From positions 62,001 through 126,000 of the forward strand of contig CASDPP010000001.1 of the NCBI GenBank assembly GCA_949282725.1: a stretch of 64,000 bases of DNA, given 5' to 3'. Of this stretch, positions 12,055-27,421 are shown piece by piece (position 1 is the stretch's first letter; every line of letters starts with the position of its first letter). The translations under genes and the position numbers were made by a program. Source of the DNA: an uncultured Mycoplasmataceae bacterium (GTDB taxonomy: Bacteria; Bacillota_I; Bacilli_A; Mycoplasmatales; Mycoplasmoidaceae). A model generated the notes under the pieces. That model was given only the letters and a program-made list of their open reading frames with translations. It ran no database searches and was not told where the DNA came from.

Positions 12055-12128
12055 TGACCCGTACGGGATTCAAACCCATGAATGCACGCGTGAAAGGCGT
12101 GTGTGTTAAGTCACTTCACCAACGGGCC
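12055..12128 (-). tRNA. tRNA-Glu (anticodon UUC)
   Basis: Acceptor GGCCCGT pairs with ACGGGTC with one G-U pair; anticodon loop CTTTCAC between CACGC and GCGTG gives TTC; T-arm GGTTTGAATCC. CCA encoded at 12052-12054. Confidence 0.95.
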
Positions 12129-12135
12129 ATAATGG

Positions 12136-12207
12136 CGGCCACAGCAAGGATCGAACTTGCGACCAACCGGTTAACAGCCGGTTGCTCTACCGCTGAGCTA
12201 TGTGGCC
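12136..12207 (-). tRNA. tRNA-Asn (anticodon GUU)
   Basis: Acceptor GGCCACA/TGTGGCC with discriminator G, anticodon loop CTGTTAA between ACCGG and CCGGT, T-arm AGTTCGATCC. CCA encoded at 12133-12135. First gene of the minus-strand tRNA cluster. Confidence 0.95.
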
Positions 12208-12268
12208 AACTTACATAATATTATAAATTAAAAATAAAAAAATTACAAAATAAAAAATAAAAAAATTA

Positions 12269-12297
12269 TTGACAAAAGCAAAAAAATAATATATTAT
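12269..12297 (+). promoter_or_regulatory. Consensus promoter of the rpoB-rpoC operon
   Basis: TTGACA at 12269-12274, exactly 17 bases, then TATTAT at 12292-12297. The transcript would start near 12304, giving a leader of about 26 bases before the rpoB ATG. This is the best -35/-10 pair in the window. Confidence 0.8.
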
Positions 12298-12329
12298 ATA
12301 TATATTTATTAATAATCACGAAGGATACC

Positions 12330-15300
12330 ATGAGCAAAAAAGTAGAAAAATTTGTAACAACTGAATATTCCCCTATTTCATCTAGAAGGGATTATTCAAA
12401 ATATGAAATCAAATTTGAAGAACCAAATTTATTAGACCTTCAAATTAAAAGTTACGAAAAATTTTTAAAAGAAGATTTGGAAAAAGTAGTTAGCACATTC
12501 TTTCCAATTCAACATCCAAAAAATGATAAGTACACAATCATTTACAATGGTTTAAAATTAGACAAACCATCAAGAACTGAAGAAGAAGCTAGATCAAAAG
12601 GAAAAACATATGAAGCAAGTTTATATGTTGATTTATCTTTAGTTAACAACGAAACAGGAGAAATTAAAAGAGTTAAGAAAACTAAGAAAAAAGGATTAGA
12701 TGGAGTTTTCTTTGCAAATATTCCTTTAATGACAAAAAAAGGAACATTCATAATCAATGGTATTGAAAAAATTGTTGTTTCTCAAATTGTTCGTAGTCCT
12801 GGACCATACATTTTATCTAAATCGAAAATTAAATTAAATACTAAAAAAGTTGTATCAGAAGGATTTATTTGTGAATTCTTACCATACCGTGGAAATTTAT
12901 TTAACATTGTTTTTGATGATGGTGAAGAAACAATTAAAATGATTATTCGAAACTCACAAGGTGATAATGTTTCTGTCTTTTATGTTACTGAGGTATTAAA
13001 AGCTTTTGGTTTATCACAAGAAGAAATTTTAAGAATTTTTAAAGATAATGTTTACATTATTAACTCTTTATTCCGTGAAAATTATAATCGTTCAAACATT
13101 TTAGATGAATTTGAATTATTAAATTATCGTAAGTTTTATCGTGATGGAATGTCAATTGAAAAAATTATTTCATCAGGTTCTCCAATTGATATCAAACTAA
13201 AAACTTCAATTGTTGCTTATGAAGAATTATTAGTTAACTTAAACAAAACAAAATCTGTTTATGAAGATTTATTAGAAAAATTCCAATCAGGAATTGGTAA
13301 AGTTACTAAAAAACAAGTAGAGGATGCACAAGAAAAATATCAAAAGGTTGAAGAAAAAGCAAAAAATTTATTAGATGCTATCATTATTGAAAAATCTGCT
13401 AAAGATATTATTAACACATTATCAATTTCAACTAGAAGCATTGAACAATATGGATATTCAGAAAAAAATAAAATAAGTTATCAAGAAATTTTATTAAATC
13501 ATTTTATGTCACCTAGACAATATGATTTGTCATCAGCTGGTAGATATAAGACGAATTACAAATTTAGAATTTCTGAAAGACTTTATCAAAGAGTTTTAGC
13601 AGAAGACATTTTGGATAAAAACAAAAAAGTAGTTCTTAAAAAAGATACTTTAATCTTAAAAAATGAACTTGATATATTGAAAAAACACTTATCTGAAAAC
13701 AATTTATCAAATGTTATAGATAATGTTAGCTTATCTTCTTTAGTTCCGACACTTAAAAAACAAGATTTATCTTTCGAATCAATTTCAGTTTATACAAATA
13801 ACACTTCACAAGGCACTGTAACTCAAATTATCGGTTTAAGAACTACAAACAACCATTTATCTCTAACAATCGTTGATATTATTGCTGCAGTTTCATATGT
13901 ATTAAATCTAAATCATGATATTGGTACTTATGATGATATTGATCATTTAGGTAATAAGAGATTACGTTTAATTCATGAACAATTAAAATCTAAATTACAA
14001 GCAGGAATGGCTTCAGTAGAAAGACAAACAAAAGAAAAATTAGGTTCTGTTTATATTGCTACTGCTAATGAAGAAGAACAAGCAAAAATTAATTCTAAAT
14101 TGACAGTTAAGTCTTTAGTTAATACTAAATCACTACAATTAGTAATCAAAACTTTCTTCAATACTTATCAATTAACACAATTCGTTGACCAACAAAACCC
14201 ACTTTCAGAATTAACAAATAAAAGACGTATTTCTGCGATGGGTGATGGTGGTATTTCACGTGATGACCCAAACTTAAATATTCGTGACGTTCACTATTCA
14301 CATTATGGAAGAATTTGTCCAATTGAAACTCCTGAAGGTATGAACATTGGTTTAATTATGTCTTTAGCTGCTTTCACTAAGATAGATGAAAACGGTTTCT
14401 TAACTACTCCTTGTTTCAAAGTTGTTAAAGGTGTGATTAAAAAAGATGAAGTATACTGATTATCACCAATTCAAGAAAACGAATACATCATTGCTCAATC
14501 AAATGTAAATTATGATAAAAACTTCAAAATTACAGATGAAAAGGTAATGTGTAGATATCGTTCTAATCAAGAATTAGTAACTCCTGAAAAAATTGATTTT
14601 ATTGATATTTCTCCAAGACAAATTGTATCTGTTGCTACAGGAGCTATTCCATTCTTGGAACATGATGATACAACTAGAGCATTGATGGGTGCAAACATGC
14701 AACGTCAAGCAGTTCCTTTGTTAAAGCCATACGCTCCAATTGTAGGTACTGGTAGTGAATATAAAATTGCTCATGATTCAGGATTAACTATCTGTGCTGA
14801 AGAAGCTGGAACAGTAAGTTATGTGGATGGAAAACAAATTACTGTAGAAACAAAAGATGGAAAGAAAAACTATCAATTAATTAAATATCGTAAATCAAAT
14901 CAAGATACATGTATTAATGAAAGACCGATTGTTGAAGTCGGACAAAAAATTGCTAAAGGTCAAACATTAACTGATGGTCCTGCAATGCATAATGGTGAAT
15001 TAGCCTTAGGAAGAAACCCATTAGTTGCCTTCATGACATGACATGGATATAACTTTGAAGATGCGATTATTATTTCTGAAAGATTAGTAAAAGATGATGT
15101 ATATACATCAATTGCTATCGAAGAACACGTTATTAAATGTTTAAGAACTAAAAATGGTGATGAAGAAATTACAAGAGATATTCCTAACTCTTCCGATGAA
15201 TCTAAACGTTATTTAGATGAAAACGGTATTATTGCTGTAGGTGCTGAAGTAAAAGAAGGTGATGTTTTAGTTGGTAAAATTTCTCCAAAAGGACAAACAG

Positions 15301-16556
15301 ATTATTCTCCAGAAGAAAAATTATTAAATGCAATTTTTGGAAATAAAACAAAAAATTATCGTGATTCATCTCTACGTGTTCCACATGGTGGAGAAGGTAT
15401 TGTTGCTAAAGTTGAAAGATTCTCAATTTTCAATAATGACTTATTAGATGATGATGATGCAATTGAAATTATTAAAGTATATATTGCTCAAAAAAGAAAA
15501 TTACAAATTGGTGATAAAATGTCTGGACGTCACGGAAATAAAGGTATTGTTTCAATTGTTGTTCCAGTAGAAGATATGCCATATTTAGCTGATGGTACAC
15601 CGGTTGATATTTTATTAAACCCATTAGGGGTACCAAGCCGTATGAATATTGGTCAAATTTTTGAAATTCATTTAGGATATGCTTTAAGACAAATTGCAAT
15701 ATTTAAAGCATTAGAATATGCTTTAGAAGGTACTTCTGTTGCTAAATTTGTTTCAGAATTTGGTTTAAATAAAGAAAACGCTTCAAGATTAATTAAAGAA
15801 ATTAAATCATATTGTTCTAAAAATAAAATTAAGACATATGAAGAAGCAAAAAAACAAATTAACAATATTAAAATGTTAAGTATCTTAAAAACCGTTGGTT
15901 TAAATTTTGAAGACTTAAACTATAAAGCAGCTACTCCAGTATTCTCAGGCGCTGATTTAAATGATATTTCAGACGCATTTGCTGAAGCAGAAATGGACGC
16001 TAAAGCAACAGGTGGAAAAATTCAATTATATGATGGACGTACAGGTGAACCATTTGATGGTAAAACAACAGTTGGTGTAATGTACATGATGAAACTTGAC
16101 CACATGGTTGATGATAAAATTCACGCAAGAACTATTGGTCCATATTCAAAAATTACTCAACAACCACTTGGTGGAAAATCACAAAACGGTGGACAAAGAT
16201 TTGGGGAAATGGAAGTTTGAGCTATGGAAGCATATGGTGCAGCTTACAACTTGCAAGAACTTTTAACAATTAAATCAGATGATGTTAAAGGAAGAAACTT
16301 AACATATTCGTCAATTATTAAAAATAAAGCTTTCCCAACACCATCATTACCTGAAACATTTAAATTATTAACAAAACAATTACAAGGATTGTGTTTACAA
16401 ATTAATGTATATAAAGATGATAATACAATTCAAGATATTAATTCATACACATCTGTAATTGATGATTCTGAATTATCAGATTCAACAGATTCAGATAGAG
16501 AAATATCTGTTGAAACAACAGATTATGAAAGAAATGATATGGAGTCAAACTTTTAA
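12330..16556 (+). CDS. rpoB: RNA polymerase beta subunit
   Basis: 1408 residues with in-frame TGA Trp codons. Together with RpoC it forms the catalytic core of RNA polymerase. Conserved blocks run in order: [12 protein letters not shown] in the lobe near residue 150, [33 protein letters not shown] (rifampicin region, near 640-675), [25 protein letters not shown] near 1064 and [19 protein letters not shown] near 1285. The C-terminus carries an acidic, Ser/Asp-rich tail of about 35 residues that looks lineage-specific. A clean promoter lies upstream and rpoC follows after 28 bases. In the rifampicin region the residue following [12 protein letters not shown] differs from the usual RR-LSALGPGGLS, as in other naturally rifampicin-tolerant mollicutes, though tolerance itself is inference. 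Confidence 0.98.
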
Positions 16557-16584
16557 TTAGTTGATAAGAAAAGAAGGAGGAATT

Positions 16585-20388
<3,804 letters not shown>

Positions 20389-20430
20389 ATTATAATATAT
20401 AATCTATATAATTAACATTAAGACATAAAT

Positions 20431-20862
20431 ATGCAAAAGACAACAATGTTAAAAAATAATCAAGAAAAAAAGTGATATGAAATTGATGCTTCAGGCTTAA
20501 TTTTAGGTAAATTAGCGGTTGAAGCAGCAAATATTTTACGTGGTAAAAACAAACCAACATTCACTCCTAATATTGATTGTGGTGATTATTTAATTGTTAG
20601 AAATGCATCAAAAATTGTTTTATCTGGTAATAAAAAAGATAAAGAAAATTGATACACACACTCACAATACATTGGTGGTTTAAGAACAAGATCTGGAAGA
20701 GAAATGTTAGAAAAATACTCTGATGAATTAGTGTTAACTGCAGTAAAAGGAATGTTACCTAAAAATCGTTTATCACGTCAATTATTAACTAAATTAAAAG
20801 TTTTTGCTGATAATGGACCAGATTTTGCAGCACAAAAACCAATTAAATATAATATTAAATAA
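20431..20862 (+). CDS. rplM: 50S ribosomal protein L13
   Basis: 143 residues, standard size. Motifs: [19 protein letters not shown], then NPK-like region replaced by [18 protein letters not shown] and [18 protein letters not shown] at the C-terminal end, which fit L13. It binds 23S rRNA early in 50S assembly. Two bases separate it from rpsI, the usual partner in bacterial genomes. The first 12 residues (before the conserved WYEIDA) are extra; a second in-frame ATG at 20446 could be an alternative start. A TATAAT at 20391-20396 may be its own promoter. Confidence 0.95.
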
Positions 20863-20864
20863 TT

Positions 20865-21257
20865 ATGGAACAAGCAGTATATAAAGGATTAGGAAGAAGA
20901 AAAACATCTGTTGCAAAAGTTATTTTAACTCCAGGAACAGGAAAAATTACCGTTAACGGAGTTAGTCCTAAAGAATATTTTCCAAACGCTTTAGTAATTC
21001 AAGATATGGAACAACCATTAGATATTACTAATACTAAATCAAGTTATGATATTCAAGTAAAAGTATCTGGTGGTGGCTTTAATGGACAAGCAGGTGCAAT
21101 TAGATTAGGAATTAGTAGAGCACTAGTAAGTGCGAATGCTGAATTTAAGTCATCTCTTAAAAAGAAAAAAATGATGACTCGTGATTCTCGTGTTAAAGAA
21201 AGAAAGAAATACGGGAAATACGGTGCAAGAAGAAGTCCACAATTTACAAAACGTTAG
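20865..21257 (+). CDS. rpsI: 30S ribosomal protein S9
   Basis: 130 residues, the normal length. The N-terminal [20 protein letters not shown], central [21 protein letters not shown] and the basic C-terminal tail [22 protein letters not shown] are diagnostic; the final KR contacts P-site tRNA. Pairs with rplM upstream and is followed after 14 bases by tRNA-Ile. Confidence 0.97.
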   Translation: MEQAVYKGLGRRKTSVAKVILTPGTGKITVNGVSPKEYFPNALVIQDMEQPLDITNTKSSYDIQVKVSGGGFNGQAGAIRLGISRALVSANAEFKSSLKKKKMMTRDSRVKERKKYGKYGARRSPQFTKR

Positions 21258-21271
21258 TTTCTTCTTTTTGT

Positions 21272-21345
21272 GGGAGTATAGCTCAGTTGGTTAGAGCACA
21301 CCCCTGATAAGGGTGAGGTCGATGGTTCGAATCCATTTACTCCCA
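21272..21345 (+). tRNA. tRNA-Ile (anticodon GAU)
   Basis: Acceptor GGGAGTA/TACTCCC, D-arm TAGCTCAGTTGGTTAGAGC, anticodon loop CTGATAA (GAT) between CACCC and GGGTG, T-arm GGTTCGAATCC. CCA encoded at 21346-21348. Probably on the rplM-rpsI transcript, ended by the terminator just after. Confidence 0.97.
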
Positions 21346-21361
21346 CCATGTAAAAAACAAA

Positions 21362-21387
21362 AACTCATTGAAATAATGAGTTTTTTT
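21362..21387 (+). terminator. Terminator after rpsI/tRNA-Ile
   Basis: Stem AACTCATT/AATGAGTT with loop GAAAT and a run of seven T. It separates the ribosomal protein/tRNA unit from the ECF transporter operon. Confidence 0.85.
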
Positions 21388-21420
21388 ATTTCCATAAATT
21401 ATTTATATATAATATAATTT

Positions 21421-22254
21421 ATGAATGATAAAGTTGGTAAAAAAGTTATAGAATTATCTCATATTAACTTTTCTTACAATAATGACTTTTTAAATTTAAA
21501 AGATGTTTCATTTTCAATAATGGAAAATGAATATGTTTGTATTATTGGTCATAATGGTTCAGGAAAATCAACTATTTCAAAAGTATTAACTGGTCTATTA
21601 AAGCCAATTAGTGGAACAATTAAATTATTTGAACAAGAGATCACTAAAATAAATATTAAATATTTAAGAGACAATATTGGAATTGTTTTTCAAAATCCTG
21701 ATAATCAATTTATTGGATTAACAGCAGAAGATGATATTGCCTTTGGGTTAGAAAACAGAAAAGTTAATCCTTCATTAATGTGACCAATAATTAAACAAGT
21801 TGCTGATGTAGTTAATATTACAGATTTATTAGATAAAGAAGCAGTTAAATTATCAGGTGGACAAAAACAAAGAGTAGCAATTGCTTCTGTTTTAGCTTTA
21901 AATTCAAAAATTATTATTTTTGATGAATCAACATCAATGCTTGATCCAAAAGGTAAACGTGAATTAAAAGAATTAATGCTAATATTAAAAAATAAATATC
22001 ATAAAACAATTATTTCTATTACTCATGATATGGAAGAAGTTGTTAATGCAGATAAAGTTATTATCATGAATAAAGGTGAAGTATTAAGAATTGGTAAACC
22101 AAATGAAATTTTTGAAAATAAAGAATTCCTTGAAAACATTAAACTAGATATTCCTATCGTTTTAAATTTATCACTACTACTTTCTAAAAAAGATGAAAAA
22201 TTTAAACCTACATTAGATCTAAATAATTTATTAAATCAGATTTATGAAAAATAA
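21421..22254 (+). CDS. ecfA1: ECF transporter ATPase EcfA1
   Basis: 277 residues. One of two ATPases that power energy-coupling-factor importers for vitamins and metals. Walker A GHNGSGKST (about 43), Q-loop VFQNPDNQFIG (about 90), signature LSGGQKQRVAIASVLAL (about 144), Walker B IIIFDESTSMLD (about 164) and H-loop ITHDMEEV. The VFQNPDNQ Q-loop is characteristic of EcfA1. An in-frame TGA at 21781 encodes Trp. It overlaps ecfA2 by 11 bases. The substrate-specific S subunits are not in the window, so what is imported is open. Confidence 0.93.
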
Positions 22255-23137
22255 TATAGCTATTCAATTAGATAAATTTAAAATTGTTTTTAATTACAAA
22301 ACAAAAAATGAACAAATTTTATTAGATGAAATGAACTATTCATTTGAAAAAAATAAAATTCATTTTATTATTGGTAATTCTGGAACAGGAAAAACAACAT
22401 TGGTAACTCATTTTAATGGTTTATTAAAATCTCGTTATGGTGATATTAACATTCTAGATAAACATTTTATTTTAGGTAAAAATAAAAAAATTAAAAAAAT
22501 TAAAGAGTTAAGAAAAGATGTTGGTTTGGTATTTCAATTTCCTGAATATCAATTATTTAAAGACACCATTCAAGCTGATATTATGTTTGGACCAATAAAT
22601 TTAGGTGTAAGCAAAGAAGAAGCTAAAAGAAGAGCTAAAAAATATTTAAATATGTTAGGATTAGATGATTCTTTTTTGGATCGTTCACCATTTAATTTAT
22701 CAGGTGGGCAAAAAAGAAGAGTTGCTTTAGCTGGCATTTTAGCTATTGAGTCAAAAATTATTATTTTTGATGAACCAACAGCCGGATTAGATCCAACAGG
22801 TGAAAAGGAAATTTTAAATATTATTTTAGATTTAAAAAATAAAGGGCACACAGTATTTGTTATTAGTCACATGATGAATCATGTATTAGAAATTGCTGAT
22901 AATGTAATTGTTTTAGGGAACAAAAAAGTAGTAGCATTCGATGAACCATATAAAATTTTTCGTAATAAAAAATTAATTAAAGAAAATAGTTTAGATCAAC
23001 CGTTTATTATTAAAATTATTGAGAAATTAATATCAAAAGATAAAACATATGAAAAACTTTATGAATTAAAACCTAGAACTCAAGAGCAATTAGCTCAATA
23101 TATTTATCAAATATATAGTGAAAGGGGAAAAGAATAA
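22244..23137 (+). CDS. ecfA2: ECF transporter ATPase EcfA2
   Basis: 297 residues. Second ECF ATPase: Walker A GNSGTGKTT (about 45), Q-loop VFQFPEYQLF (the EcfA2 form), signature LSGGQKRRVALAGILA, Walker B IIIFDEPTAGLDP and H-loop ISHMMNHV. The start lies inside the end of ecfA1 and the stop overlaps the ecfT start by one base (TAATG), so the three subunits are translationally coupled in equal amounts. Confidence 0.93.
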   Translation: MKNNIAIQLDKFKIVFNYKTKNEQILLDEMNYSFEKNKIHFIIGNSGTGKTTLVTHFNGLLKSRYGDINILDKHFILGKNKKIKKIKELRKDVGLVFQFPEYQLFKDTIQADIMFGPINLGVSKEEAKRRAKKYLNMLGLDDSFLDRSPFNLSGGQKRRVALAGILAIESKIIIFDEPTAGLDPTGEKEILNIILDLKNKGHTVFVISHMMNHVLEIADNVIVLGNKKVVAFDEPYKIFRNKKLIKENSLDQPFIIKIIEKLISKDKTYEKLYELKPRTQEQLAQYIYQIYSERGKE

Positions 23138-24186
23138 TGCTTAGTTTTTCAACATCTACTAATAAAAACTCTTTCATTCACAATTTAAATCCATCATTAA
23201 AATTAATTTGAACAATCCTTTTAATTGTAATTGTTTTTTTACCAACAGGATTTTTTGAAAAAATTATTTTAATATTCATAGTTGGTGCGTTATGAATATT
23301 AGCAAAATTATCATGAAAATTAATGCAATCAATTATTATTTCATGTTTAGTAATGTTGGCGATTTTGTTTTTAGTTAATTGAATTGCATTTAAGCAGCCA
23401 GCATTAGTAGGAGGTGTAGAAAACTTTACCTTTATTTTTAAAACATCCAATACTCATTTTAGTCATTTAATATCATTTGATGGTCATCAATTTGTTTATG
23501 ATGATTTATGAGGTGGAGAAATAAAAGATCAAATATTTAATGAAAGACAAAAAGATTTAGAAAATCTTTTTTATAAATATGTATCAGTAGAAGTAAGTGG
23601 TAAAATGTACTATTTATATTTCAAATCATATTGATATAGCTTAACATCTACAGTTTTATTAAACTCTATATATATTACTCTAAAAATTTTCCTAATGATT
23701 ACTCTTGTAACAATTGCTATTTCAACAACTACAACTGTTCAATTAACATTTGCTATTGAAGATATTTTAAAACCCTTAAAATATTTAAAAGTCCCTGTTA
23801 ATGAATGATCAATGACAATTGCGATTGCTATTCGTTTTGTTCCTTCCTTATTAGAAGAATCACAAAAAATTTTAAAAGCTCAAGCTTCAAGAGGAGTAGA
23901 TTTCTCTTATGGTAATTTAAAAGATAAAGTAAAAGCTCTTGTATCTTTGGTAGTTCCGATGTTTTCAGTAGCATTTAATAAAGCAAATGATTTAGCAAAT
24001 GCAATGGAAGCTAGAGCTTATAACCCAAGATTTTCAAGAACTAAATATCGTAATTATTCAATTTCAGTAACAGATTGAGTTATTTTCTTATTTTTATCTT
24101 TAATTTTTGGTTTTTTCTTATTATGAAGTATTAATCAAGTTCTTTTTGCTCCTTTTGGTACTTGAGAAATTTGTTTATTAAAATAA
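23137..24186 (+). CDS. ecfT: ECF transporter transmembrane subunit EcfT
   Basis: 349 residues, longer than the usual 265 because of an insert of about 80 residues (near 95-170, FTFIFKTSNTHFSHLISFDG region) between the early membrane segments. It couples the two ATPases to S subunits in the membrane. The two coupling-helix Ala-Arg motifs are present: QASRGVDF near residue 250 and MEARAYNP near 290. Several TGA Trp codons lie in the membrane segments. Last of the ecfA1-ecfA2-ecfT set; truA follows after 3 bases. Confidence 0.9.
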
Positions 24187-24189
24187 AAT

Positions 24190-24921
24190 ATGATAAATAT
24201 TAAAGCAATTGTTCAATATGATGGCTCTTCTTACTCAGGATGAGCTAGACAAAAAACTAATCATAATACAATTCAAGAAAAAATAGAAGATACATTACAA
24301 CTTATTTTTAAAAAGAAAATAAAGATAGAAGGATCTGGTAGAACTGATGCTTATGTTCATGCATTGGGACAAGTTTTTAGTTTTAAAATAGATAATATTA
24401 AATTTAATGTTAAAAAATTATCTAAAATTTTAAATGACAAGTTACCTTCAAATATTAGAATAATAAAAGCTTGTGAATGTGATTCTAAATTTCATGCTAG
24501 ATTTAGTGTAAAAGAAAAAATTTATTTATATAAAATAAACACAGGAAAATTTGATTTATTTAACAATAACTATATTTTTAATTACAATCATAAGCTTAAT
24601 TTAACTAAAATGAAGCAAGCAGCAAAAATTTTAGTAGGTCAACATAATTTTTTATCTTTTTCAACATCAGAAATTAACGAAACAATTAGAACAATCAATT
24701 ATATTAAAATATCAAAAACAAAAGATATTGTTAAAGTACTTGTTTCAGGAAATGGATTTTTAAGAAATATGGTAAGAATGATTGTTGGTTCTTTAATTGA
24801 CGTCAGTGAAGAAAAAAAGTCATTAACAGATATTAAAAAATTATTAGAAGTAAATAAAAAAGGAAGCTCAATTACTAAGCTTCCAGGATGTGGTTTATAC
24901 TTATATAAAGTAAAGTACTAA
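24190..24921 (+). CDS. truA: tRNA pseudouridine(38-40) synthase
   Basis: 243 residues. It makes pseudouridine in the anticodon arm of many tRNAs. The catalytic motif GSGRTDAYVHA (family GAGRTDAGVHA; catalytic Asp57) and the N-terminal VQYDGSSYSGWARQ are present, as are FLRNMVRMIVGSLIDV and the C-terminal GLYLYKV. TruA next to the ECF genes is a conserved Firmicutes arrangement. The stop codon directly abuts the end of the convergent small membrane-protein gene with no space for a separate terminator. Confidence 0.95.
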
Positions 24922-25242
24922 TTATTTAGATGATCTAGATACTTGAATTGCATAGATAAGTGTTAAAATACCACCTATTAATCCACACAATAGCATTGCA
25001 AAGATTGATCAAACAATTAAATTATCACCATTTTTCTTTGTTTGTTCAATTCTTGCTCTATTAATAGATTTAACAGTAAAGATTCCTATGATTAATGGAA
25101 TAATCATTCAAAAAGTAAAAACCATTGCAATGATTAAAAATACTTTTGCAGCAATAGCTAAACCATCTGATGGAGCGGATTTGTGTTGTGTTTTTGTTTT
25201 TGAAACTTTATTAGTTTTATTAATTTTTTCTGTATTTGCCAT
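24922..25242 (-). CDS. Small two-TM membrane protein downstream of fruA
   Basis: 106 residues; no family recognised. A polar Lys/Thr-rich N-terminus of about 30 residues is followed by a membrane segment (near 31-55), a basic loop (RARIEQTKKN) and a second membrane segment (near 75-98). Two TGA codons encode Trp within the membrane segments. It starts 26 bases after the fruA stop on the same strand, so it is likely co-transcribed with the fructose PTS. Ends immediately beside truA. Function unknown; a DUF4190-like two-TM fold is possible but not shown. Confidence 0.75.
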
Positions 25243-25267
25243 AATTTATATGATTATTATAACTTGA

Positions 25268-27370
25268 TTATTTAGTTTTTACTATTTTATTAAGTTTATT
25301 TGATCTTTTTACTAAGAATGCATATAAGAATACTTCAGATACAACACCAATTACAATAGCAATGAAGAATCATAAGATGTTCACTAAATATTGCATTGCA
25401 AATCCTTGATTTACACCACCAAAGAAGTTAGGGATATCAACTTGTAATTGTCCCGGGTCTGCATAAATTCCACCACAAAGAGCAATTAATGGTCCACCTC
25501 ACATAGCCACGTGAGCACCAACGAAGAATAAGAAAGCACATCCTCCAGCAATTGCAGAACCTACAACATTAGCAATAACTGTTTGTTTTGGTCTTTTTGT
25601 AAAGATTGGAATAGCACCTTCTGAAATCCCCATAAATCCTAAAGAAACAGCAGTAACACCATTTCTGAAGTCGTCTTCATCAAATAATTTTTTGAAGATT
25701 ATTGTTGTTAAACCACAAGCAAATGGAGCAATTGGAATAGCAGCAGCACAAGCACCCATAAATCTAGGATCAACTGGTATTAAACATGTTGCAGTAGCAA
25801 CTGCAATTTTGTTAATAGGTCCTCCCATATCAAATCCAACCATGGCACCTAACAAGAATCCTATTAAGAAGTTAACACCATTAATACTTCCTGCAATAGC
25901 TAATCCTGCACCAATATAGTTCATCATGCATCCTAGTACACCACTTAATAAGAAAGTAAAAGGAAAAATAATTAGTGAAGTCCCTATTACAGGAATTAAA
26001 AATAATGAAACAAGTGTTCTTGTGTGTTTGTTGTAGTTAAAAGAATTGATGTATTTAACTAAGTACCCTGCAGCAAAACCCATTCCTATTGCTGCAATAA
26101 TACCTAACGAAATATTTTCTATTGAAACCGGATTTCCATGTATGTTAATTTCTACGCTCTTTGGTAATCCTTGATAATAAAAATAATTTTTTGTATTACC
26201 GGCAACAAACGAACAAATTAATCCAGGAGCAAAAGCACTTCTTCCTCCAATGGATTCTGCAATATAAGCCCCCATTATAGCAATGAAAAGTTCAAAACCA
26301 GCATTTGCAACACTTTGAATTATTTTAAACCATTCTGGAAACAATCTTTCAGTACCTTCTTCGTTTCATGGAAATGCTTGTGAACAAGCATTTAAAATAG
26401 CAAAAACAATTCCTGAGAATATTAATACTGGAATCATGTGACTAACACCTGATAAAAAGTGTTTCATAAAAGTTTGTCATTTACTTCTTTTTTGTCCAGT
26501 AAATGAAGCTTCTTTAGTGTTAGGTGTGTAATCTGATGAATGAACTTTAGAATTTTCAATACATGATTTTAAAGCTTTTTCTGGTGTATTGATTGCATAG
26601 TTTGTATCACAGAAAAATATTTTTTTACCATTAAAACGTTCTGTATCTACATTAATATCAGCAGCAATAATTACATAATCTGCATTTTGAATTAATTCAT
26701 CAGTTAATTCATGTTCACGACCATTTTGACCTTCTGTTTCAATATGAACATTGTATCCTAGCTTTGCACCTGTTTTTTCTAGTGCTTCACGACTCATGAA
26801 TGTGTGAGCAATACCTGTTGCGCAAGCTGAAACACCAACAATGTTTATTCCAGATTTTTTTGTTTTAGTAGAATTTTGTTTTTTTGAAGATGAAGATTTA
26901 GTAATTGAAATTGATTTATCATTTACTTTAATTGCATTTTCTAATAATTTACAAACTTCATTTGCATTTGATTTTAATAATTTATTACAAATTTTTTCAT
27001 CCATTAAAGCTGTAGATATTCTTGCTAAATATTCCATGTGTAAATCTGAAAGATTTTTTTCTGGAATTAATAATGCTATTGCAAATTTAACTGGTTTGTT
27101 ATCGATCGCTTTTCAATCTACTCCATTTTTAAAACGAATAGCAATAATTGCTGGTTCTTTTACATTTCCTTGCATTGCATGAGGAATAGCAAATGAATCT
27201 TTCATGCCTGTTGTTGAAACTTTTTCTCTTCTAACTAACCCGTCGATTAGTTTTTTTTCATTATCAACAACACCTAATTCTTTTGCTTTTTTTGCAATGA
27301 TTTTGAATGCATCTAATTGTGTTTTACATTCAACATCAATCAATAGGTGGTCTTTTGAAAAAATTTTCAT
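25268..27370 (-). CDS. fruA: Fructose PTS permease, EIIABC fusion
   Basis: 700 residues. It imports and phosphorylates fructose (giving fructose-1-phosphate in this class). Domain order: EIIA (about 1-145) with the phosphorylated His in FAIPHAMQ near residue 63; a Ser/Lys-rich linker; EIIB (about 175-270) with the active Cys in VGVSACATGIAHTFMS; EIIC (from about 290) with roughly eight to ten hydrophobic segments and the conserved GFDMGGPINKIA and FMGISEGAIPIFTK loops. TGA codons encode Trp in the linker to EIIC and near the C-terminus. No fruK (1-phosphofructokinase) is beside it, unlike many fru operons, so it must be elsewhere. Mannose family substrates are an alternative. Confidence 0.93.
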
Positions 27371-27421
27371 AATTCTATTTAATATACTTATTTTTTTACA
27401 ATATAATTATATGAGAAATAA
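27371..27421. promoter_or_regulatory. Divergent promoter region fruA/manA
   Basis: 51-base AT-rich gap between divergent starts. On the plus strand a TATAAT at 27402-27407 lies 14 bases before the manA ATG. No operator repeat is obvious. The two sugar genes may share control. Confidence 0.4.

Noticed and set aside
21421-22254. ecfA1 as two genes split at the TGA at 21781.
   Set aside because: The TGA encodes a Trp between the Q-loop and signature motif; the protein is continuous and of normal length.
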